From Staphylococcus devriesei (GTDB lineage: Bacteria; Bacillota; Bacilli; Staphylococcales; Staphylococcaceae): a stretch of DNA of 64,000 bases. This document shows positions 53,430 to 63,960 of the stretch, piece by piece. The notes beneath the pieces are model-generated. The model was not told where the DNA came from, did not search any database, and saw only the letters and a program-made list of their open reading frames with translations. The stretch is from positions 1-64,000 of the forward strand of contig NZ_PPRG01000031.1 in the NCBI RefSeq assembly GCF_002902625.1, read 5' to 3'. The first letter of the stretch is position 1. Each line of letters opens with the position of its first letter. The translations under genes and the position numbers were made by a program.

Positions 53430-53776
53430 TGGAAATAATTATGATATTTGTATGTGGTATTCTCACAGCAATCAGTGTCTATCTCGTTTTATCTAAAAGT
53501 TTGATACGAATTGTTATGGGGACGACTTTAATTACACATGCTTCAAATTTATTTTTAATTACAATGGGTGGATTAAAACATGGTGAAATGCCAATTTATG
53601 AAAAAGGCATCTCTCAATATGTTGATCCTATCCCACATGCATTAATACTTACAGCTATTGTTATTGCCTTTGCAACGACAGCTTTCTTCTTAGTCTTGGC
53701 ATTTAGAACCTACAAAGAATTAGGTACAGACAACGTAGAACAGATGAAGGGAGTGCCTAATGATGATAGAAACTAA
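53429..53776 (+). CDS. mnhC: Na+/H+ antiporter subunit C
   Basis: A 115-aa NuoK-like three-helix subunit. The GTG at 53429 overlaps the mnhB stop by one base and gives [10 protein letters not shown], as in S. aureus MnhC. It contains the family stretch [17 protein letters not shown] longer reading running back into mnhB is rejected. Confidence 0.96.
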   Translation: MEIIMIFVCGILTAISVYLVLSKSLIRIVMGTTLITHASNLFLITMGGLKHGEMPIYEKGISQYVDPIPHALILTAIVIAFATTAFFLVLAFRTYKELGTDNVEQMKGVPNDDRN

Positions 53777-55259
53777 TTTAGTTGTTCTGACGTTAGTAGT
53801 GCCGATCATTACTGCTATTATCCTTATATTTTTAGGACAACGTTATCGAATTAAACGCTATGTCACATTGATAGGCCTTGCCCTTACCTTAGTAGTTGCC
53901 ATCATCAATTTAAGAAATGTAGTGGTTGATGGCCCATTGAAAGTAGAATTAGGTTCTTGGCCAGCACCTTACGGCATTATCTTTTTACTTGATAGTTTTA
54001 GTGCCATGTTAATCGTAACAAGCATTATTATCACGATACTTATTACTGCATATTCGATTACGACTGCTGGAATTGATAGAGAACGCTATTACTTCCACTT
54101 TTCAATCACGTTTATGTTAGTAGGTATTATTGGTGCGTTTACAACTGGAGATATTTTTAACTTGTTCGTATTCTTTGAAGTATTCTTGATGTCTTCATAC
54201 GCGTTACTAGTACTAGGTGGCACACGTATTCAGCTACGTGAAACGGTAAAATATTTACTCGTAAATATTGTGACATCTACATTCTTTGTTATTGCGGTGG
54301 CGATTTTATATTCAATCGTTGGCACACTTAATATGGCTGATATTAGCGAGAAATTGACTAGTCTATCTAGTACACATGGTGGACTGTTAAGCATAGTATT
54401 TATTCTTTTCATCTTCGTATTTGCAACTAAAGCCGGAGCCTTCCCTATGTATGTGTGGTTACCTGGTTCTTACTATGCACCACCTTTTGCTATTATCGCC
54501 TTCTTCGGCGCATTACTTACAAAAGTAGGTGTCTATGCAATTTTAAGAACGTTGAGTTTATTCTTCAACGATACGATGAGTTTCTCACACTACACAATTT
54601 TATTCTTAGCATTATTAACGATTATCTTTGGTTCAATCGGAGCCATTGCATATTACGACACTAAAAAAATCATCATTTACAATATTATGATTGCTGTCGG
54701 TGTGATTTTAGTTGGTGTCGCAATGATGAATGAAGCGGGAATTATAGGAGCAATTTATTATACACTTCACGATATGTTAGTGAAGACTTCTCTATTCCTA
54801 TTAATTGGTGTAATGTATCAAATCACTAAATCCACTAACCTTAAAGAATTCGGAGGACTCATTAAAACGTACCCAGTCCTTGGTTGGTCATTCTTTATAG
54901 CTGCCTTAAGTTTAGCTGGTATACCGCCATTGAGTGGTTTTTACGGTAAGTATTATATTGTACAGGCTACTTTTGAAAAGGGCTTTTATGTAAGTGGCGT
55001 GATCGTCTTACTTTCAAGTTTAGTAGTATTGTATTCAGTTATTCGTATTTTCTTAAAAGGCTTTTTCGGAGAGCCAAAAGGATATAATGTACAACACAAA
55101 GTAAATGTAACCCATGCTATGACTATTTCTATTGTAGCAGTAGTCATTACAGTATTATTCGGTTTATCTGCTGATTTACTCTATCCACTTGTCTCTGAAG
55201 CGGCTAAATCATTCTATGATCCTAGCTTTTACATTAAAAGCGTGTTAGGAGGTAAGTAA
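53763..55259 (+). CDS. mnhD: Na+/H+ antiporter subunit D
   Basis: A 498-aa NuoM/N-like proton-translocating subunit with about 14 helices. It shows [10 protein letters not shown] with a conserved Glu, and [18 protein letters not shown] and [11 protein letters not shown] with channel Lys and His. It overlaps mnhC by 14 bases. Two consecutive ATG codons are possible (53760 or 53763); relatives start MIE, so I chose the second. Confidence 0.96.
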   Translation: MIETNLVVLTLVVPIITAIILIFLGQRYRIKRYVTLIGLALTLVVAIINLRNVVVDGPLKVELGSWPAPYGIIFLLDSFSAMLIVTSIIITILITAYSITTAGIDRERYYFHFSITFMLVGIIGAFTTGDIFNLFVFFEVFLMSSYALLVLGGTRIQLRETVKYLLVNIVTSTFFVIAVAILYSIVGTLNMADISEKLTSLSSTHGGLLSIVFILFIFVFATKAGAFPMYVWLPGSYYAPPFAIIAFFGALLTKVGVYAILRTLSLFFNDTMSFSHYTILFLALLTIIFGSIGAIAYYDTKKIIIYNIMIAVGVILVGVAMMNEAGIIGAIYYTLHDMLVKTSLFLLIGVMYQITKSTNLKEFGGLIKTYPVLGWSFFIAALSLAGIPPLSGFYGKYYIVQATFEKGFYVSGVIVLLSSLVVLYSVIRIFLKGFFGEPKGYNVQHKVNVTHAMTISIVAVVITVLFGLSADLLYPLVSEAAKSFYDPSFYIKSVLGGK

Positions 55260-55261
55260 TT

Positions 55262-55741
55262 ATGGCCATTCAAATCATTTTAAATTTTATTTTAGCTTTT
55301 ATATGGCTGTTCTTAAGTGGTAGCTATACCCTAAATAACCTTTTATTAGGATTTATCTTAGGGATAGGTTTGGTCTACTTATTTAATAAAGTCTTACCTG
55401 GTAAATTTTATTTAATTAAAGTGTACAAGATTATTAAACTTGTCGTAGTCTTTTTCATCGAGTTAATTAAAGCTAACATCGATGTGTTAAAAATCGTCTT
55501 ACAACCTACATTGAAAAATCAGCCCGGTTTCTTTATTTATGACACGGATTTAAAGACTGATTGGCAAATTGTATTATTATCTAATTTAATTACTCTTACA
55601 CCTGGAACAGTAGTACTTGGGATAAGTGATGACAGAACAAAGATTTATATACATTCAATTGATTTTAGTACTAAAGAGGAAGAAGTTGAAGGTATTAAAT
55701 CGTCACTTGAAAAAGTAGTTAGAGAGGTGGGCGAAGGCTGA
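55262..55741 (+). CDS. mnhE: Na+/H+ antiporter subunit E
   Basis: A 159-aa subunit with N-terminal helices and a cytoplasmic C-terminal domain containing the MnhE signature [16 protein letters not shown]. It starts two bases after mnhD, with GGAGG in the end of mnhD. Confidence 0.96.
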   Translation: MAIQIILNFILAFIWLFLSGSYTLNNLLLGFILGIGLVYLFNKVLPGKFYLIKVYKIIKLVVVFFIELIKANIDVLKIVLQPTLKNQPGFFIYDTDLKTDWQIVLLSNLITLTPGTVVLGISDDRTKIYIHSIDFSTKEEEVEGIKSSLEKVVREVGEG

Positions 55742-56031
55742 TGGTAAAAATAATAATTATTATTGCTTTAATTATTGTCGTCATATCAATGTTGGCTATG
55801 TTTATTCGAATTATTAAGGGCCCCTCTTTAGCAGATCGTATATTAGCACTTGATGCGATAGGTTTACAATTAATGGCATGTATCGCTCTATATAGTATTT
55901 TTATAGGCGCGCAATATCTACTTGTTGCTATATTATTAATTGGTATTTTAGCGTTTTTAGGCACAGCGGTCTTTTCAAAATATATGGATAAAGGTAAGGT
56001 GATGGAACGTGATAGCAAACATCATCATTAG
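55741..56031 (+). CDS. mnhF: Na+/H+ antiporter subunit F
   Basis: A 96-aa subunit with three helices and the motif [19 protein letters not shown]. Its ATG overlaps the mnhE stop as TGATG. The C terminus is His-rich (SKHHH). Confidence 0.95.
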   Translation: MVKIIIIIALIIVVISMLAMFIRIIKGPSLADRILALDAIGLQLMACIALYSIFIGAQYLLVAILLIGILAFLGTAVFSKYMDKGKVMERDSKHHH

Positions 56032-56365
56032 TTTAGCGCTTATCTTTGTTATCTTAGGTGCTTTAATAAGTGCCGTTACAGCCATTGGTATTATTCGCTT
56101 AAAAGATATCTATTCACGTGGCCATGCTGCCGGAAAATCTGCCACACTAGGTGCGATCTTTCTACTATTTGGAACATTCTTATACTTTATTGGTGCAGAG
56201 GGTTACATTAATATGCAGTTGATTTTAGGTATTGTATTTATCTTAATCACTGGTCCACTTTCAAGCCATTTAATTATGAGAGCTTCGTATAATAATAGAA
56301 CACCTTATACTAAAGATACGAAAATAGATGAAATTAAAGACGAATTTAAGAATAAGAAAATATAA
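56009..56365 (+). CDS. mnhG: Na+/H+ antiporter subunit G
   Basis: A 118-aa subunit with three helices and the motif [22 protein letters not shown]. The GTG start overlaps mnhF by 23 bases and has AAGGTGATGG upstream. Last gene of the operon. The assembled Mnh complex exports Na+ and supports pH and osmotic homeostasis. Confidence 0.95.
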   Translation: MIANIIISLALIFVILGALISAVTAIGIIRLKDIYSRGHAAGKSATLGAIFLLFGTFLYFIGAEGYINMQLILGIVFILITGPLSSHLIMRASYNNRTPYTKDTKIDEIKDEFKNKKI

Positions 56366-56410
56366 TTTAGCTTTTCTTTATTATTGAAAATAAGAGTTAA
56401 ATCTCCATAT

Positions 56411-56456
56411 AGACGTAGAGGTATTCAAATATGAATTCATCTCTACGTCTTTTTTA
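56411..56456 (+). terminator. Terminator of the mnh operon
   Basis: Perfect ten-base arms AGACGTAGAG and CTCTACGTCT, then six T on the plus strand. Confidence 0.9.
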
Positions 56457-56491
56457 TATTAATACTTCGTAATGATTGGATTGCATTTCCT

Positions 56492-56605
56492 GGGGGGAAC
56501 GGCGACAGAAATCTAATGTAATTTCTAAGATTTCGTTGTCACGCCCCGGCAAGGTTGACTAGAAGTGAAGAGAGTGAGGCTCAAACGCATCTTCATTTCA
56601 GTCAA
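56492..56605. repeat. Two-hairpin intergenic repeat element
   Basis: The first hairpin spans 56492-56549, with arms built on GGCGACAGAAATCT and AGATTTCGTTGTC capped by G-rich and C-rich ends. The second spans 56554-56605, with arms GTTGACTAGAAGTGAAGA and TCTTCATTTCAGTCAAC. It lies between the mnh terminator and the FAD gene, a 388-base gap with no gene. Related hairpins occur elsewhere in the window. The layout resembles intergenic repeats common in staphylococcal genomes. Confidence 0.7.
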
Positions 56606-56753
56606 CTACTGCCTAACTTAGCCACTAAGACCTTTCTTTTAGAGGCTCGCCGATAATAATAAGTTATTTATGTGTAACTTTATATTGGCTTTAAGTTAAA
56701 AACATGTTATCATAAATCGTAATAATTACGTTTTATAAGAAAGAAGTGTTTCT

Positions 56754-57917
56754 ATGCATTGGACTATTATTGGTGGCGGCATTCAAGGTACGACCATCGC
56801 GCTAAAATTACGCGAAGCAGGGCTTCCTATTGAACAATTAACTATTATCGATCCTTATAGCTCTTTATGTGAACAATTTAATGACTTTACTCATAGAATC
56901 AGCATGCCATTTTTACGGTCTCCTATCGTACATCACATTCACCCTAATCCTTTCCACTTAAAGCAATTCGCTAAAGTGCAACAATATACAAATGCAACTT
57001 ATGGACGCTATCAACGTCCTCAAACAGATATGTTTATGCATCATGTGCATGAACAAGTTCATCATTATAATCTTAATACTTGTCATATACAGGGCTACGT
57101 AAAAGAATTGACACAACAAAATAATGGTTGGTCGATTACTTTATCTGACTCTCAAGAACTTCAAACTGACTGTGTCGTGCTCGCCCAAGGTTGTAACCAT
57201 AAACCTTTCATTCCTGACTTATATCAACATAAAGACGATGTCTGCCATATTTTCAATGAGAATTTCGATGCTATTATGTATGATAAGGCATCGCATGTTG
57301 TGGGTAGTGGCATTTCGGCGGCTCATTTAACGTTGAAGTTATTAAATCGCTCTCATGATAAAGTGGTACATTTGTGGATGAATAAAGATATAGCAATTCA
57401 TCATTTCGATGCCGATCCTGGCTGGCTTGGGCCTAAAAATATGACGTCATTCTTAAATACTAAATCTTCAGATGAAAAATTTGAAATTCTTTTAAAAGAA
57501 AGACACAAAGGTTCTATGCCTCAAGAGTTATATTTACGCTTGAAAAAACATGTTCAATCTGGACGTTTGATAATTCATAAAGAGAAGATTACCTCTATAG
57601 AGGATCATTCTATTATTACTGAAAATCAGAAAGTAACGTATGATTATATTTTACTGGCAACTGGTTTTGAACCTACGTTCTTAAAACAATCAATGATACA
57701 ATCACTCATTACACGTGAACATGCGCCTTTAGCATCATGTGGCTTGCCAGATATAAGTTCAGAATTAGAATGGCTCCCTCAACTCTTTGTATCAGGTGGC
57801 CTGGCAGATTTAGAACTTGGACCGTTTGCAAGAAATATCATGGGAGGCAAGGAAGCTTCATTAAGGATTCATCAAGCCTATCAAAGATTGCATAATAGTA
57901 AACGTGATTCAGCATAA
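56754..57917 (+). CDS. FAD/NAD(P)-binding oxidoreductase, monooxygenase-like
   Basis: A 387-aa protein with an N-terminal FAD Rossmann motif IIGGGIQGTT, a second dinucleotide motif VVGSGISAAH near residue 185 and the late LATGFEP segment typical of flavin monooxygenase/SidA-like proteins. AAGAAG precedes the ATG weakly. It stands alone, with no siderophore or sulfur operon nearby, so the substrate is unknown. Confidence 0.8.
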   Translation: MHWTIIGGGIQGTTIALKLREAGLPIEQLTIIDPYSSLCEQFNDFTHRISMPFLRSPIVHHIHPNPFHLKQFAKVQQYTNATYGRYQRPQTDMFMHHVHEQVHHYNLNTCHIQGYVKELTQQNNGWSITLSDSQELQTDCVVLAQGCNHKPFIPDLYQHKDDVCHIFNENFDAIMYDKASHVVGSGISAAHLTLKLLNRSHDKVVHLWMNKDIAIHHFDADPGWLGPKNMTSFLNTKSSDEKFEILLKERHKGSMPQELYLRLKKHVQSGRLIIHKEKITSIEDHSIITENQKVTYDYILLATGFEPTFLKQSMIQSLITREHAPLASCGLPDISSELEWLPQLFVSGGLADLELGPFARNIMGGKEASLRIHQAYQRLHNSKRDSA

Positions 57918-57930
57918 TCCAAAAAGAAAT

Positions 57931-57974
57931 GAGCGAGGATAGAAATTTATGTAATTTCTGTCCTCGCTCTTTTT
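57931..57974. terminator. Terminator between the FAD protein and thioesterase genes
   Basis: Arms GAGCGAGGATAGAAATT and AATTTCTGTCCTCGCTC, then five T on the plus strand. The minus side has a weaker T-rich stretch, so it may serve both converging genes. Same arm type as the dispersed hairpin family. Confidence 0.88.
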
Positions 57975-57985
57975 AAAGTAAACAC

Positions 57986-58366
57986 TTATTTATTTTTCAA
58001 GGGCTTAATGCCTATTGTCCCTCTCATAATACTGATTAACTCATCTTGTTCGCTTTTAATTTCAATATTCCATACTTGTGTGGTCTTGCCTTGGTGAATA
58101 ATGGACGCTGTAGCTATAATGCGACCTTCTTTAACTGAATGGATATGATTTGCGTTCATTTCTAAGCCCAAAGGAATAAACTGTTGAGTATCAATTAAAT
58201 TTGCAGCACCGATAGAACAAGCCGTTTCTCCTAATGCAATAGTTGCTCCACCATGTAAATAACCAAATGGTTGTTTCACTTTATCAGTGACTGGCATTGA
58301 AATGACAACTTTACCTTCCTTAGTATCTTCTATTCTCATTTCAAAGGTTTCTAGTAAATTAGTCAC
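57986..58366 (-). CDS. PaaI-type hotdog thioesterase
   Basis: A 126-aa hotdog-fold acyl-CoA thioesterase with the family motif PFGYLHGGATIALGET, where His-Gly-Gly and the acidic residue form the active site. The GTG at 58366 follows GAGGTGAG; a GTG three codons earlier lies inside that site. It is 19 bp downstream of the NhaC-like gene and probably cotranscribed. The substrate is not evident; menaquinone-pathway or aryl-CoA esters are typical. Confidence 0.85.
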   Translation of the reverse strand: MTNLLETFEMRIEDTKEGKVVISMPVTDKVKQPFGYLHGGATIALGETACSIGAANLIDTQQFIPLGLEMNANHIHSVKEGRIIATASIIHQGKTTQVWNIEIKSEQDELISIMRGTIGIKPLKNK

Positions 58367-58385
58367 GTATCTCACCTCATGATTA

Positions 58386-59705
58386 TTATAGTATCATCGT
58401 AGCAATTGTACCAAAGATAATTAATGGTACGTTATAAAACACAAAGTTAGGTATACATGTGTCTCGAATGTGATCATGTTGACCATCTACATCTAAACCG
58501 GCAGTAGGCCCTAATGTAGAATCACTTGCAGGAGATCCTGAGTCCCCTAAAGCACTGGCTGTACCTACTAATGCAATAAGCGCCATCGTATTTAAACCAA
58601 TTGAAACACCAAGTGGAATAAATAACGTTGCGATGATAGGAATAGTCGCAAAAGATGACCCTATCCCTAAAGTCACTACTAAACTAACAAGATACATTAC
58701 AATGATACTAATTAATTTATGACCATTTGTAATTTCAGTTAAACTTGAGACTAATTTTTGAATATCCCCAGTGGCATTCATCACACCGGCAAAGCCATTT
58801 GCCGAAAGAATCACTACTCCAATAAATGACATTATCTTAATACCTTCAACAAACTGACTATCTAATTCATTCCATTTATATACACCTGAAATAAAGAAGA
58901 CTAATACCCCAGCCAATGCGCCAAAAATCATAGAATCTGTAAATGTTTGTACTAAAAATGTTGCTAAAATCGCTACTACGGTAACTACTAATACATAAGG
59001 CCGTATGACTGGCATTGTATCTTCTTGTTCAGAATAAGGTTCAGCCTTATATTCACGTGGTTTACGGAAATAGAATATACCTAATAACAGCCCAACAATA
59101 TAACCTAATGAAGGTATAAGCATCGCTTTCCATATCATATTAAATTCGATTGGGTGATGTGCTTTTTCAAAACCGTTTTGAATAATTTGATGGAAAATTT
59201 GACCGAAACCGTATGGCAGTAAGACATATGGCCAGCATAAGCCAAAACCAATTACTAATGCGATTAAGCGTCTGTCCATTTTCAAATCATTAAATAGACT
59301 TAAAAGTGGTGGAATAACAATGGGAATAAATGCGATATGTACCGGAATTAAGTTTTGACTCATAATACTCATCATTAAAAGTGCTACAATGATAATAACT
59401 TTGACTTTGATTCTAGACAATCTGCTATTTTCAGAGTGAATTGCGCGTATGATTTTATTAACCAAATAGTCCGTAATGCCACTATATGATATAAGTGCTG
59501 CAAAACCACCTAGCAATGCATAGCTTAAAGCGACTTCTGAACCATCGACAATATTTTTACCAAATACGCTAATGACTTTATTTAAACTCATACCTGAAAT
59601 GAGCCCACCAACTAAAGAACTAATAAATAAACTAATCACTACATTTAATCTACATAAACATAAAATAATCATTAAAATAACTGCAATAACTACTGCATTA
59701 ACCAT
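58386..59705 (-). CDS. NhaC/YuiF-type antiporter family transporter
   Basis: A 439-aa protein with about 11-12 membrane helices. N-terminal SLVGGLISGMSL and C-terminal ALVGTASALGDSGSPASDSTLGPT match the Na+/H+ antiporter family that includes YuiF and histidine or amino acid exchangers. The ATG at 59705 has AAGGATG seven bases upstream. True substrate (Na+/H+ or an amino acid) cannot be told. Confidence 0.82.
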   Translation of the reverse strand: MVNAVVIAVILMIILCLCRLNVVISLFISSLVGGLISGMSLNKVISVFGKNIVDGSEVALSYALLGGFAALISYSGITDYLVNKIIRAIHSENSRLSRIKVKVIIIVALLMMSIMSQNLIPVHIAFIPIVIPPLLSLFNDLKMDRRLIALVIGFGLCWPYVLLPYGFGQIFHQIIQNGFEKAHHPIEFNMIWKAMLIPSLGYIVGLLLGIFYFRKPREYKAEPYSEQEDTMPVIRPYVLVVTVVAILATFLVQTFTDSMIFGALAGVLVFFISGVYKWNELDSQFVEGIKIMSFIGVVILSANGFAGVMNATGDIQKLVSSLTEITNGHKLISIIVMYLVSLVVTLGIGSSFATIPIIATLFIPLGVSIGLNTMALIALVGTASALGDSGSPASDSTLGPTAGLDVDGQHDHIRDTCIPNFVFYNVPLIIFGTIATMIL

Positions 59706-59818
59706 ACGCACTCATCCTTTATCTCTCTACCGAACTAAAGTAAATAATTATGTGACTTATCATATCAACTCGATGGAATATTGTCAATACGACAATTTTA
59801 AGAAGATGCGTATTGTAC

Positions 59819-59862
59819 AAAAAAGCAGTAGTGAGGTTTAATCTTAAACACACACTACTGCT
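59819..59862 (-). terminator. Terminator of pepA
   Basis: Perfect ten-base arms AGCAGTAGTG and CACTACTGCT, then six T on the minus strand. Confidence 0.9.
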
Positions 59863-59901
59863 CTATACTTTTAATGCTATTTGCCTTATTGTTTAAAATA
59901 T

Positions 59902-61377
59902 TTAGTTACGTAACCAATTTAAAACGGTTGTAATCATGCTTCCCGTAGGACCTTTAGGCCCTTTAAAACTATTAGTGGGGGTTGTAGCTGGCCCTGCAAT
60001 ATCAAAGTGGATATGAGGTGTCGTGCCACTAAAGTGTGTAACAAATGTGGCTGCAAATAAAGCCTTACCTTGACCATTTGTGTGGTTGACTAAATCGGCT
60101 ACGTCAGAACGACGAATTAAACGTTGTTCTGTGTTTGTGATAGGTAATTCAAAGGCAAGTTCATCCATCGCTCTTGCGCTGGCTAAAATCTCTTGAATTT
60201 CATTTTCAGCATGAGAATTAAACAATGCTGCTTTATCTTCTCCTAGTGCTACAATGGCTGCACCTGTTAGCGTTGCAAAATCAAGAATAATACGTGGTTG
60301 GAATTGGTTCGCATAAAATACAGCATCTCCTAATACCATTCGACCTTCTGCATCGCTATTTAGCATTTCAACCGTTTCCCCGCTTAACGCTGTAAAGACA
60401 TCATCTGGTTTCATAGCATTATTGCTAATCATATTTTCAGCGGAAGCAATCACTCCTACAATATTAATTGGTAATTCGAGTCGTGATGCCGCTTCAATCA
60501 TTCCTACCACATTCGCTGCGCCACACATATCATATTTCATCGTTTGCATGCCAACTTTAGACTTAATACTGTAACCACCAGAATCATAAGTAATCCCTTT
60601 ACCAACTAGGGCAATCGGTGCCTCATCTTCTTTAGCGCCATTATACGTTAATGTAATCAATGTTGGAGGGTGAATCGACCCCTTACCCACTGCATGGATA
60701 AGACCAAATCCTTCTGACAACAAGGTTTCTCCATCTTTAATATCCACTTTGACTTTCGTTTCTTTAAAATGCTCTGCCACTTCGTCCGCAAAGTAACTTG
60801 GCGTTAAAATATTCGGTGGTATATTGCTGAAATCACGCGCAAGATTGATAGATTGGCCTACAATTATGCCTTGTTTCAAGTGCGTCTCAAGATGTGTATC
60901 TTGTGTAGTGATATGCAAGTCTAACTTGTACGGAACTTTTTTATCAGATTTATAATTATCAAAGATATATATGGCTTGTTCACTTTGGAGACCTAATACT
61001 TCTATGATTTTATCTTGAGTGATTTGTTTAGAGATAAATGTATCGAATAATAATTCAGCATCCGTGATATGTTCTTCTTTTAAAAATTGGAACAAGTTGC
61101 CAAATACCTTTAACAAATCAGTATAATTTAACGTCTTTAAATTACCTAATCCAACTGTGATTAAGCGTTTGGTTTCACTTTCTAAAGGCAAGACGGTTGA
61201 AGCGACTTTACCTAGCGTATTATGAATTATATGATGGTGTCGATAATCATCTATGCGTTGTGTTAAATCGTGATTTTTGTACTGAATTGTACCAAGCTGA
61301 TTAATGTGGTCTGGTACGCCTATAATTAACACTCCAGTGTCGATGTGCTCATGTTGATTAAAATTGAAATTGATCAT
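59902..61377 (-). CDS. pepA: Leucyl aminopeptidase (M17)
   Basis: A hexameric two-metal aminopeptidase of 491 aa. The catalytic C-terminal domain shows [13 protein letters not shown] and the signature [13 protein letters not shown] with metal ligands and Arg. The N-terminal domain is divergent, as usual. AAAGGGCG precedes the ATG. It would degrade peptides brought in by Opp; in S. aureus the M17 enzyme also influences virulence. Confidence 0.95.
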   Translation of the reverse strand: MINFNFNQHEHIDTGVLIIGVPDHINQLGTIQYKNHDLTQRIDDYRHHHIIHNTLGKVASTVLPLESETKRLITVGLGNLKTLNYTDLLKVFGNLFQFLKEEHITDAELLFDTFISKQITQDKIIEVLGLQSEQAIYIFDNYKSDKKVPYKLDLHITTQDTHLETHLKQGIIVGQSINLARDFSNIPPNILTPSYFADEVAEHFKETKVKVDIKDGETLLSEGFGLIHAVGKGSIHPPTLITLTYNGAKEDEAPIALVGKGITYDSGGYSIKSKVGMQTMKYDMCGAANVVGMIEAASRLELPINIVGVIASAENMISNNAMKPDDVFTALSGETVEMLNSDAEGRMVLGDAVFYANQFQPRIILDFATLTGAAIVALGEDKAALFNSHAENEIQEILASARAMDELAFELPITNTEQRLIRRSDVADLVNHTNGQGKALFAATFVTHFSGTTPHIHFDIAGPATTPTNSFKGPKGPTGSMITTVLNWLRN

Positions 61378-61503
61378 TGTCTAGCGCCCTTTCTGTTGAA
61401 TAGTAAATGTAATTTCAAAGATATTTTGTTCCACTTCGATATAGATGCTTATAGATAAGATGAGACGATTTCAAAGTCTCTTCACCTCATACAACTAACA
61501 TCT

Positions 61504-61539
61504 AAAAAAGCTGAGACATTTATATAAACGCCTCAGCTT
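61504..61539 (-). terminator. Terminator of ndh
   Basis: Arms AAGCTGAGGCGTTTA and TAAATGTCTCAGCTT, then T tract on the minus strand. Core shared with the terminators at 29621 and 44513. Confidence 0.9.
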
Positions 61540-61565
61540 CTCTATTATATTGATTTTATAAAAAC

Positions 61566-62774
61566 TTAGAATTTACCTTTTTTGAATGCTAAGCCTACGC
61601 CACCGATTTTGAATACGGCACGTGTATCAATAACTTTCTTCATGAAGGCAGCTTTTTTACCGGCAATATCTCTACCGTAAACGATACCTACACCGTCATT
61701 AGAACCTAATGAACATACTGTACCACGGTCAACATATTCAAATTCTTCTGCAGCTTGACCGTTTAAAATGTTTTTAATATTTTTAGCAACGTGTTCACCT
61801 TGTTGCATAGCGATTTGAGCTGTAGTTGGTAATGGGCGTTCTTCACCTGCTGGAATAAACGCAGAAACATCACCGATTACAAAGATATCATCATGACCTT
61901 CAATTGTTAAATCTTGTTTAGTCACGATACGGCCACGTTTAACGCCTTCAAATGATTCTTCCATTAATTTACTACCACGTACACCCGCAGCCCAGACAGC
62001 AGTGCCAGCTTCTAATTGTTGTTCTTGATCATTGATTTTTACAACGAAACCTTTTTCGTTACAAGCAACGATTGGTGTAGCGATTTTAAATTCAACGCCA
62101 CGGTCTTCTAAGTAGTTAACTGCATAGTTAACTAATTCGTCAGAGAACATTGGTAACATTTTTGGAGCAGCTTCAACACAAGTTAATTTAACTTTGTTTT
62201 GATCTACGCCATATTTGCTACATAATTCAGGAATTCTTTCAGTTAATTCACCTAAGAATTCAATACCTGTAAAGCCAGCGCCACCAACTAAGATAGCTAA
62301 GTCTTTATCGTCTTTTTCTTTAGAAGCTGCATAGTTTGCGAATTTATCTTCGATATGACGAGATAAACGACGTGCAGTTTCGATGTTTTCAATTTGGAAA
62401 GCGTGGTCTTTCATACCGTCAATACCAAATGTTTCGCTTTCGAAACCTAGTGCTACTACTAAAATGTCGTAGTCATAGATACCCTGATTAGTTTCTACTT
62501 TTTTAGCATTACGGTCAATTTTAGTTACTTCAGCGTTGATAAATTTAACTTTATCTTCTTTAATTACACTTTCAATTGGATAAATTAAGTCTTCATAATT
62601 TAATGTACCAGCTGAAGCTTCATGTAACCAAGTTGCTTCATAGTGATATTTGTTTTTGTTGATTAACGTGATTTCTGCTTCGTCTGCAGAAAGTTCTTTT
62701 TGTAATTTAGTTACTGTTTGTAAACCAGCGTAACCAGCACCTAGTACTAGTACTTTTTTACGATCTTGTGCCAT
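61566..62774 (-). CDS. ndh: Type II NADH dehydrogenase
   Basis: A single-subunit FAD enzyme that passes electrons from NADH to menaquinone without pumping protons. It shows the FAD site [12 protein letters not shown] at the N terminus, the NADH site [16 protein letters not shown] near residue 160 and FVIGDVSAF. The protein is 402 aa with a C-terminal amphipathic membrane anchor. The ATG at 62774 has AGGTGAA upstream; a Met three codons earlier is worse placed. Long 354-base upstream gap with a palindrome. Confidence 0.95.
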   Translation of the reverse strand: MAQDRKKVLVLGAGYAGLQTVTKLQKELSADEAEITLINKNKYHYEATWLHEASAGTLNYEDLIYPIESVIKEDKVKFINAEVTKIDRNAKKVETNQGIYDYDILVVALGFESETFGIDGMKDHAFQIENIETARRLSRHIEDKFANYAASKEKDDKDLAILVGGAGFTGIEFLGELTERIPELCSKYGVDQNKVKLTCVEAAPKMLPMFSDELVNYAVNYLEDRGVEFKIATPIVACNEKGFVVKINDQEQQLEAGTAVWAAGVRGSKLMEESFEGVKRGRIVTKQDLTIEGHDDIFVIGDVSAFIPAGEERPLPTTAQIAMQQGEHVAKNIKNILNGQAAEEFEYVDRGTVCSLGSNDGVGIVYGRDIAGKKAAFMKKVIDTRAVFKIGGVGLAFKKGKF

Positions 62775-62783
62775 TTCATTCAC

Positions 62784-63137
62784 CTAAGCTTTCATAATTA
62801 TTTTCTTAAATGTAGATAAAGGCTACAAATTTCAGAACATAACAAAGCTCAGAACGTACATTATATTTCAATTAATATCTGTTAGTCTGATTTACCATAA
62901 ACTTTGCACTTAACCTAACTGTTCATCTCTATTTATAGTCTTAGTCAACACTCTGTTTTTCAATTCAGTTTTATGAACTTTAGTTCACAAAAAAGACAAA
63001 GTTCAATCCATAATCAATTTTATAGCTTTTACACTACATTTTCAAGCAACAACAAGACTATATTTAAAATAATCGCCTTATACTTAAATCTAGAATATAT
63101 AATCGAACTTTTTAAAACTTTTTTATTTTAATATGGT
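62784..63137. other. Gap upstream of ndh with a TGAACT palindrome
   Basis: No gene is seen in these 354 bases. A perfect inverted repeat, TGAACT-TT-AGTTCA, lies at 62974-62987 and extends imperfectly to TTGTGAACT / AGTTCATAA on the minus strand. It resembles a redox or FNR/Rex-type operator but fits none exactly. The leftward ndh promoter should be here; a minus-strand TATAAT lies near 62850 without a good -35. No GC-rich terminator for sufA is visible. Confidence 0.5.
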
Positions 63138-63497
63138 TTAACAATTTTCAGGATTTCCAGCTACTTTAGCAGTTCTAAATGAACTACCACAACCACATGA
63201 AGCAATAGCATTTGGATTATCGATTTGGAAACCGCCACCCATTAATGATTGTTTAAAATCAACAGTTGTACCATTTAAAACAGGCTGATCATATTTATCG
63301 ACTAATACTTTTAATCCATAAAATTCTAAAACTTCGTCATTTTCACCTGGTTGCTCTTCTGCAGACATACCATATGTTAATCCAGTACAACCACCGCCAT
63401 TGACTTTAATTTTTAAATAGCCGTCTTCCATATCATTGCTTTTTAACATGTCTTTTACTTCGTACGCAGCAGCTTCAGTTAATGTTACAGTTGGCAT
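63138..63497 (-). CDS. sufA: A-type iron-sulfur carrier SufA
   Basis: A 119-aa HesB/IscA-type protein that carries Fe-S clusters to target proteins. The three cluster cysteines are in NGGGCTGL and SCGCGSSF. The ATG at 63497 has AGGAGG seven bases upstream. It starts 11 bases after yuzB and is probably cotranscribed. Staphylococci keep this carrier apart from the sufCDSUB operon. Confidence 0.95.
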   Translation of the reverse strand: MPTVTLTEAAAYEVKDMLKSNDMEDGYLKIKVNGGGCTGLTYGMSAEEQPGENDEVLEFYGLKVLVDKYDQPVLNGTTVDFKQSLMGGGFQIDNPNAIASCGCGSSFRTAKVAGNPENC

Positions 63498-63508
63498 CAA
63501 AGTTCCTC

Positions 63509-63754
63509 CTATAATAAGTTTGTAAAATCATTGTCTTCTATATGTTTATAAATATTGTTTAATAAGTCTTCAGGTGTGTCACCTTCAACAGTATCACCAT
63601 CTACTAGCGCATACAACCCACATGAGCATGTACCACAATTGTTCAAACATCCATATTCTAACACATCCACGTCCGGATCATTATCTAATTTATCGTAAAC
63701 ATAATCTCCGCCTTTAGCCATATTTGATATGCAGAACTCAACTAATGGAAACAT
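63509..63754 (-). CDS. yuzB: UPF0349 (YuzB-like) Cys-rich protein
   Basis: An 81-aa protein of the DUF1450/YuzB family, with a Cys near the N terminus (VEFCISNM) and the cluster [20 protein letters not shown] resembling a thioredoxin-like ferredoxin fold. GAAGGTGAAG precedes the ATG. Its pairing with sufA suggests a link to Fe-S or redox chemistry, but function is unknown. Confidence 0.88.
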   Translation of the reverse strand: MFPLVEFCISNMAKGGDYVYDKLDNDPDVDVLEYGCLNNCGTCSCGLYALVDGDTVEGDTPEDLLNNIYKHIEDNDFTNLL

Positions 63755-63889
63755 ACTTCACCTTCTTCATAATTTTAATTACATTATTATAACAAATCTT
63801 ACTTCTGACTGCATTAGACTAGCTCAATTTTTCATTTGCTAGAGCACAAAAAGTCTATGAGTCTATTATCATTGTTCTTGGGACTTTGA

Positions 63890-63918
63890 TTGTAGTCATT
63901 ATAAAAAACAGATATAAT
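63890..63918 (+). promoter_or_regulatory. Rightward promoter near the window edge
   Basis: TTGTAG, a 17-base spacer and a perfect TATAAT on the plus strand, 42 bases before an ATG with a strong ribosome site. Confidence 0.6.
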
Positions 63919-63960
63919 AAATTTATATAAATAATACATTTAATTGTAAGGGGCAATGAA

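Noticed and set aside
62968-62992. Rex operator upstream of ndh
   Set aside because: Half-sites are separated by six rather than four bases and one half is imperfect, so I kept it only as an unassigned palindrome.
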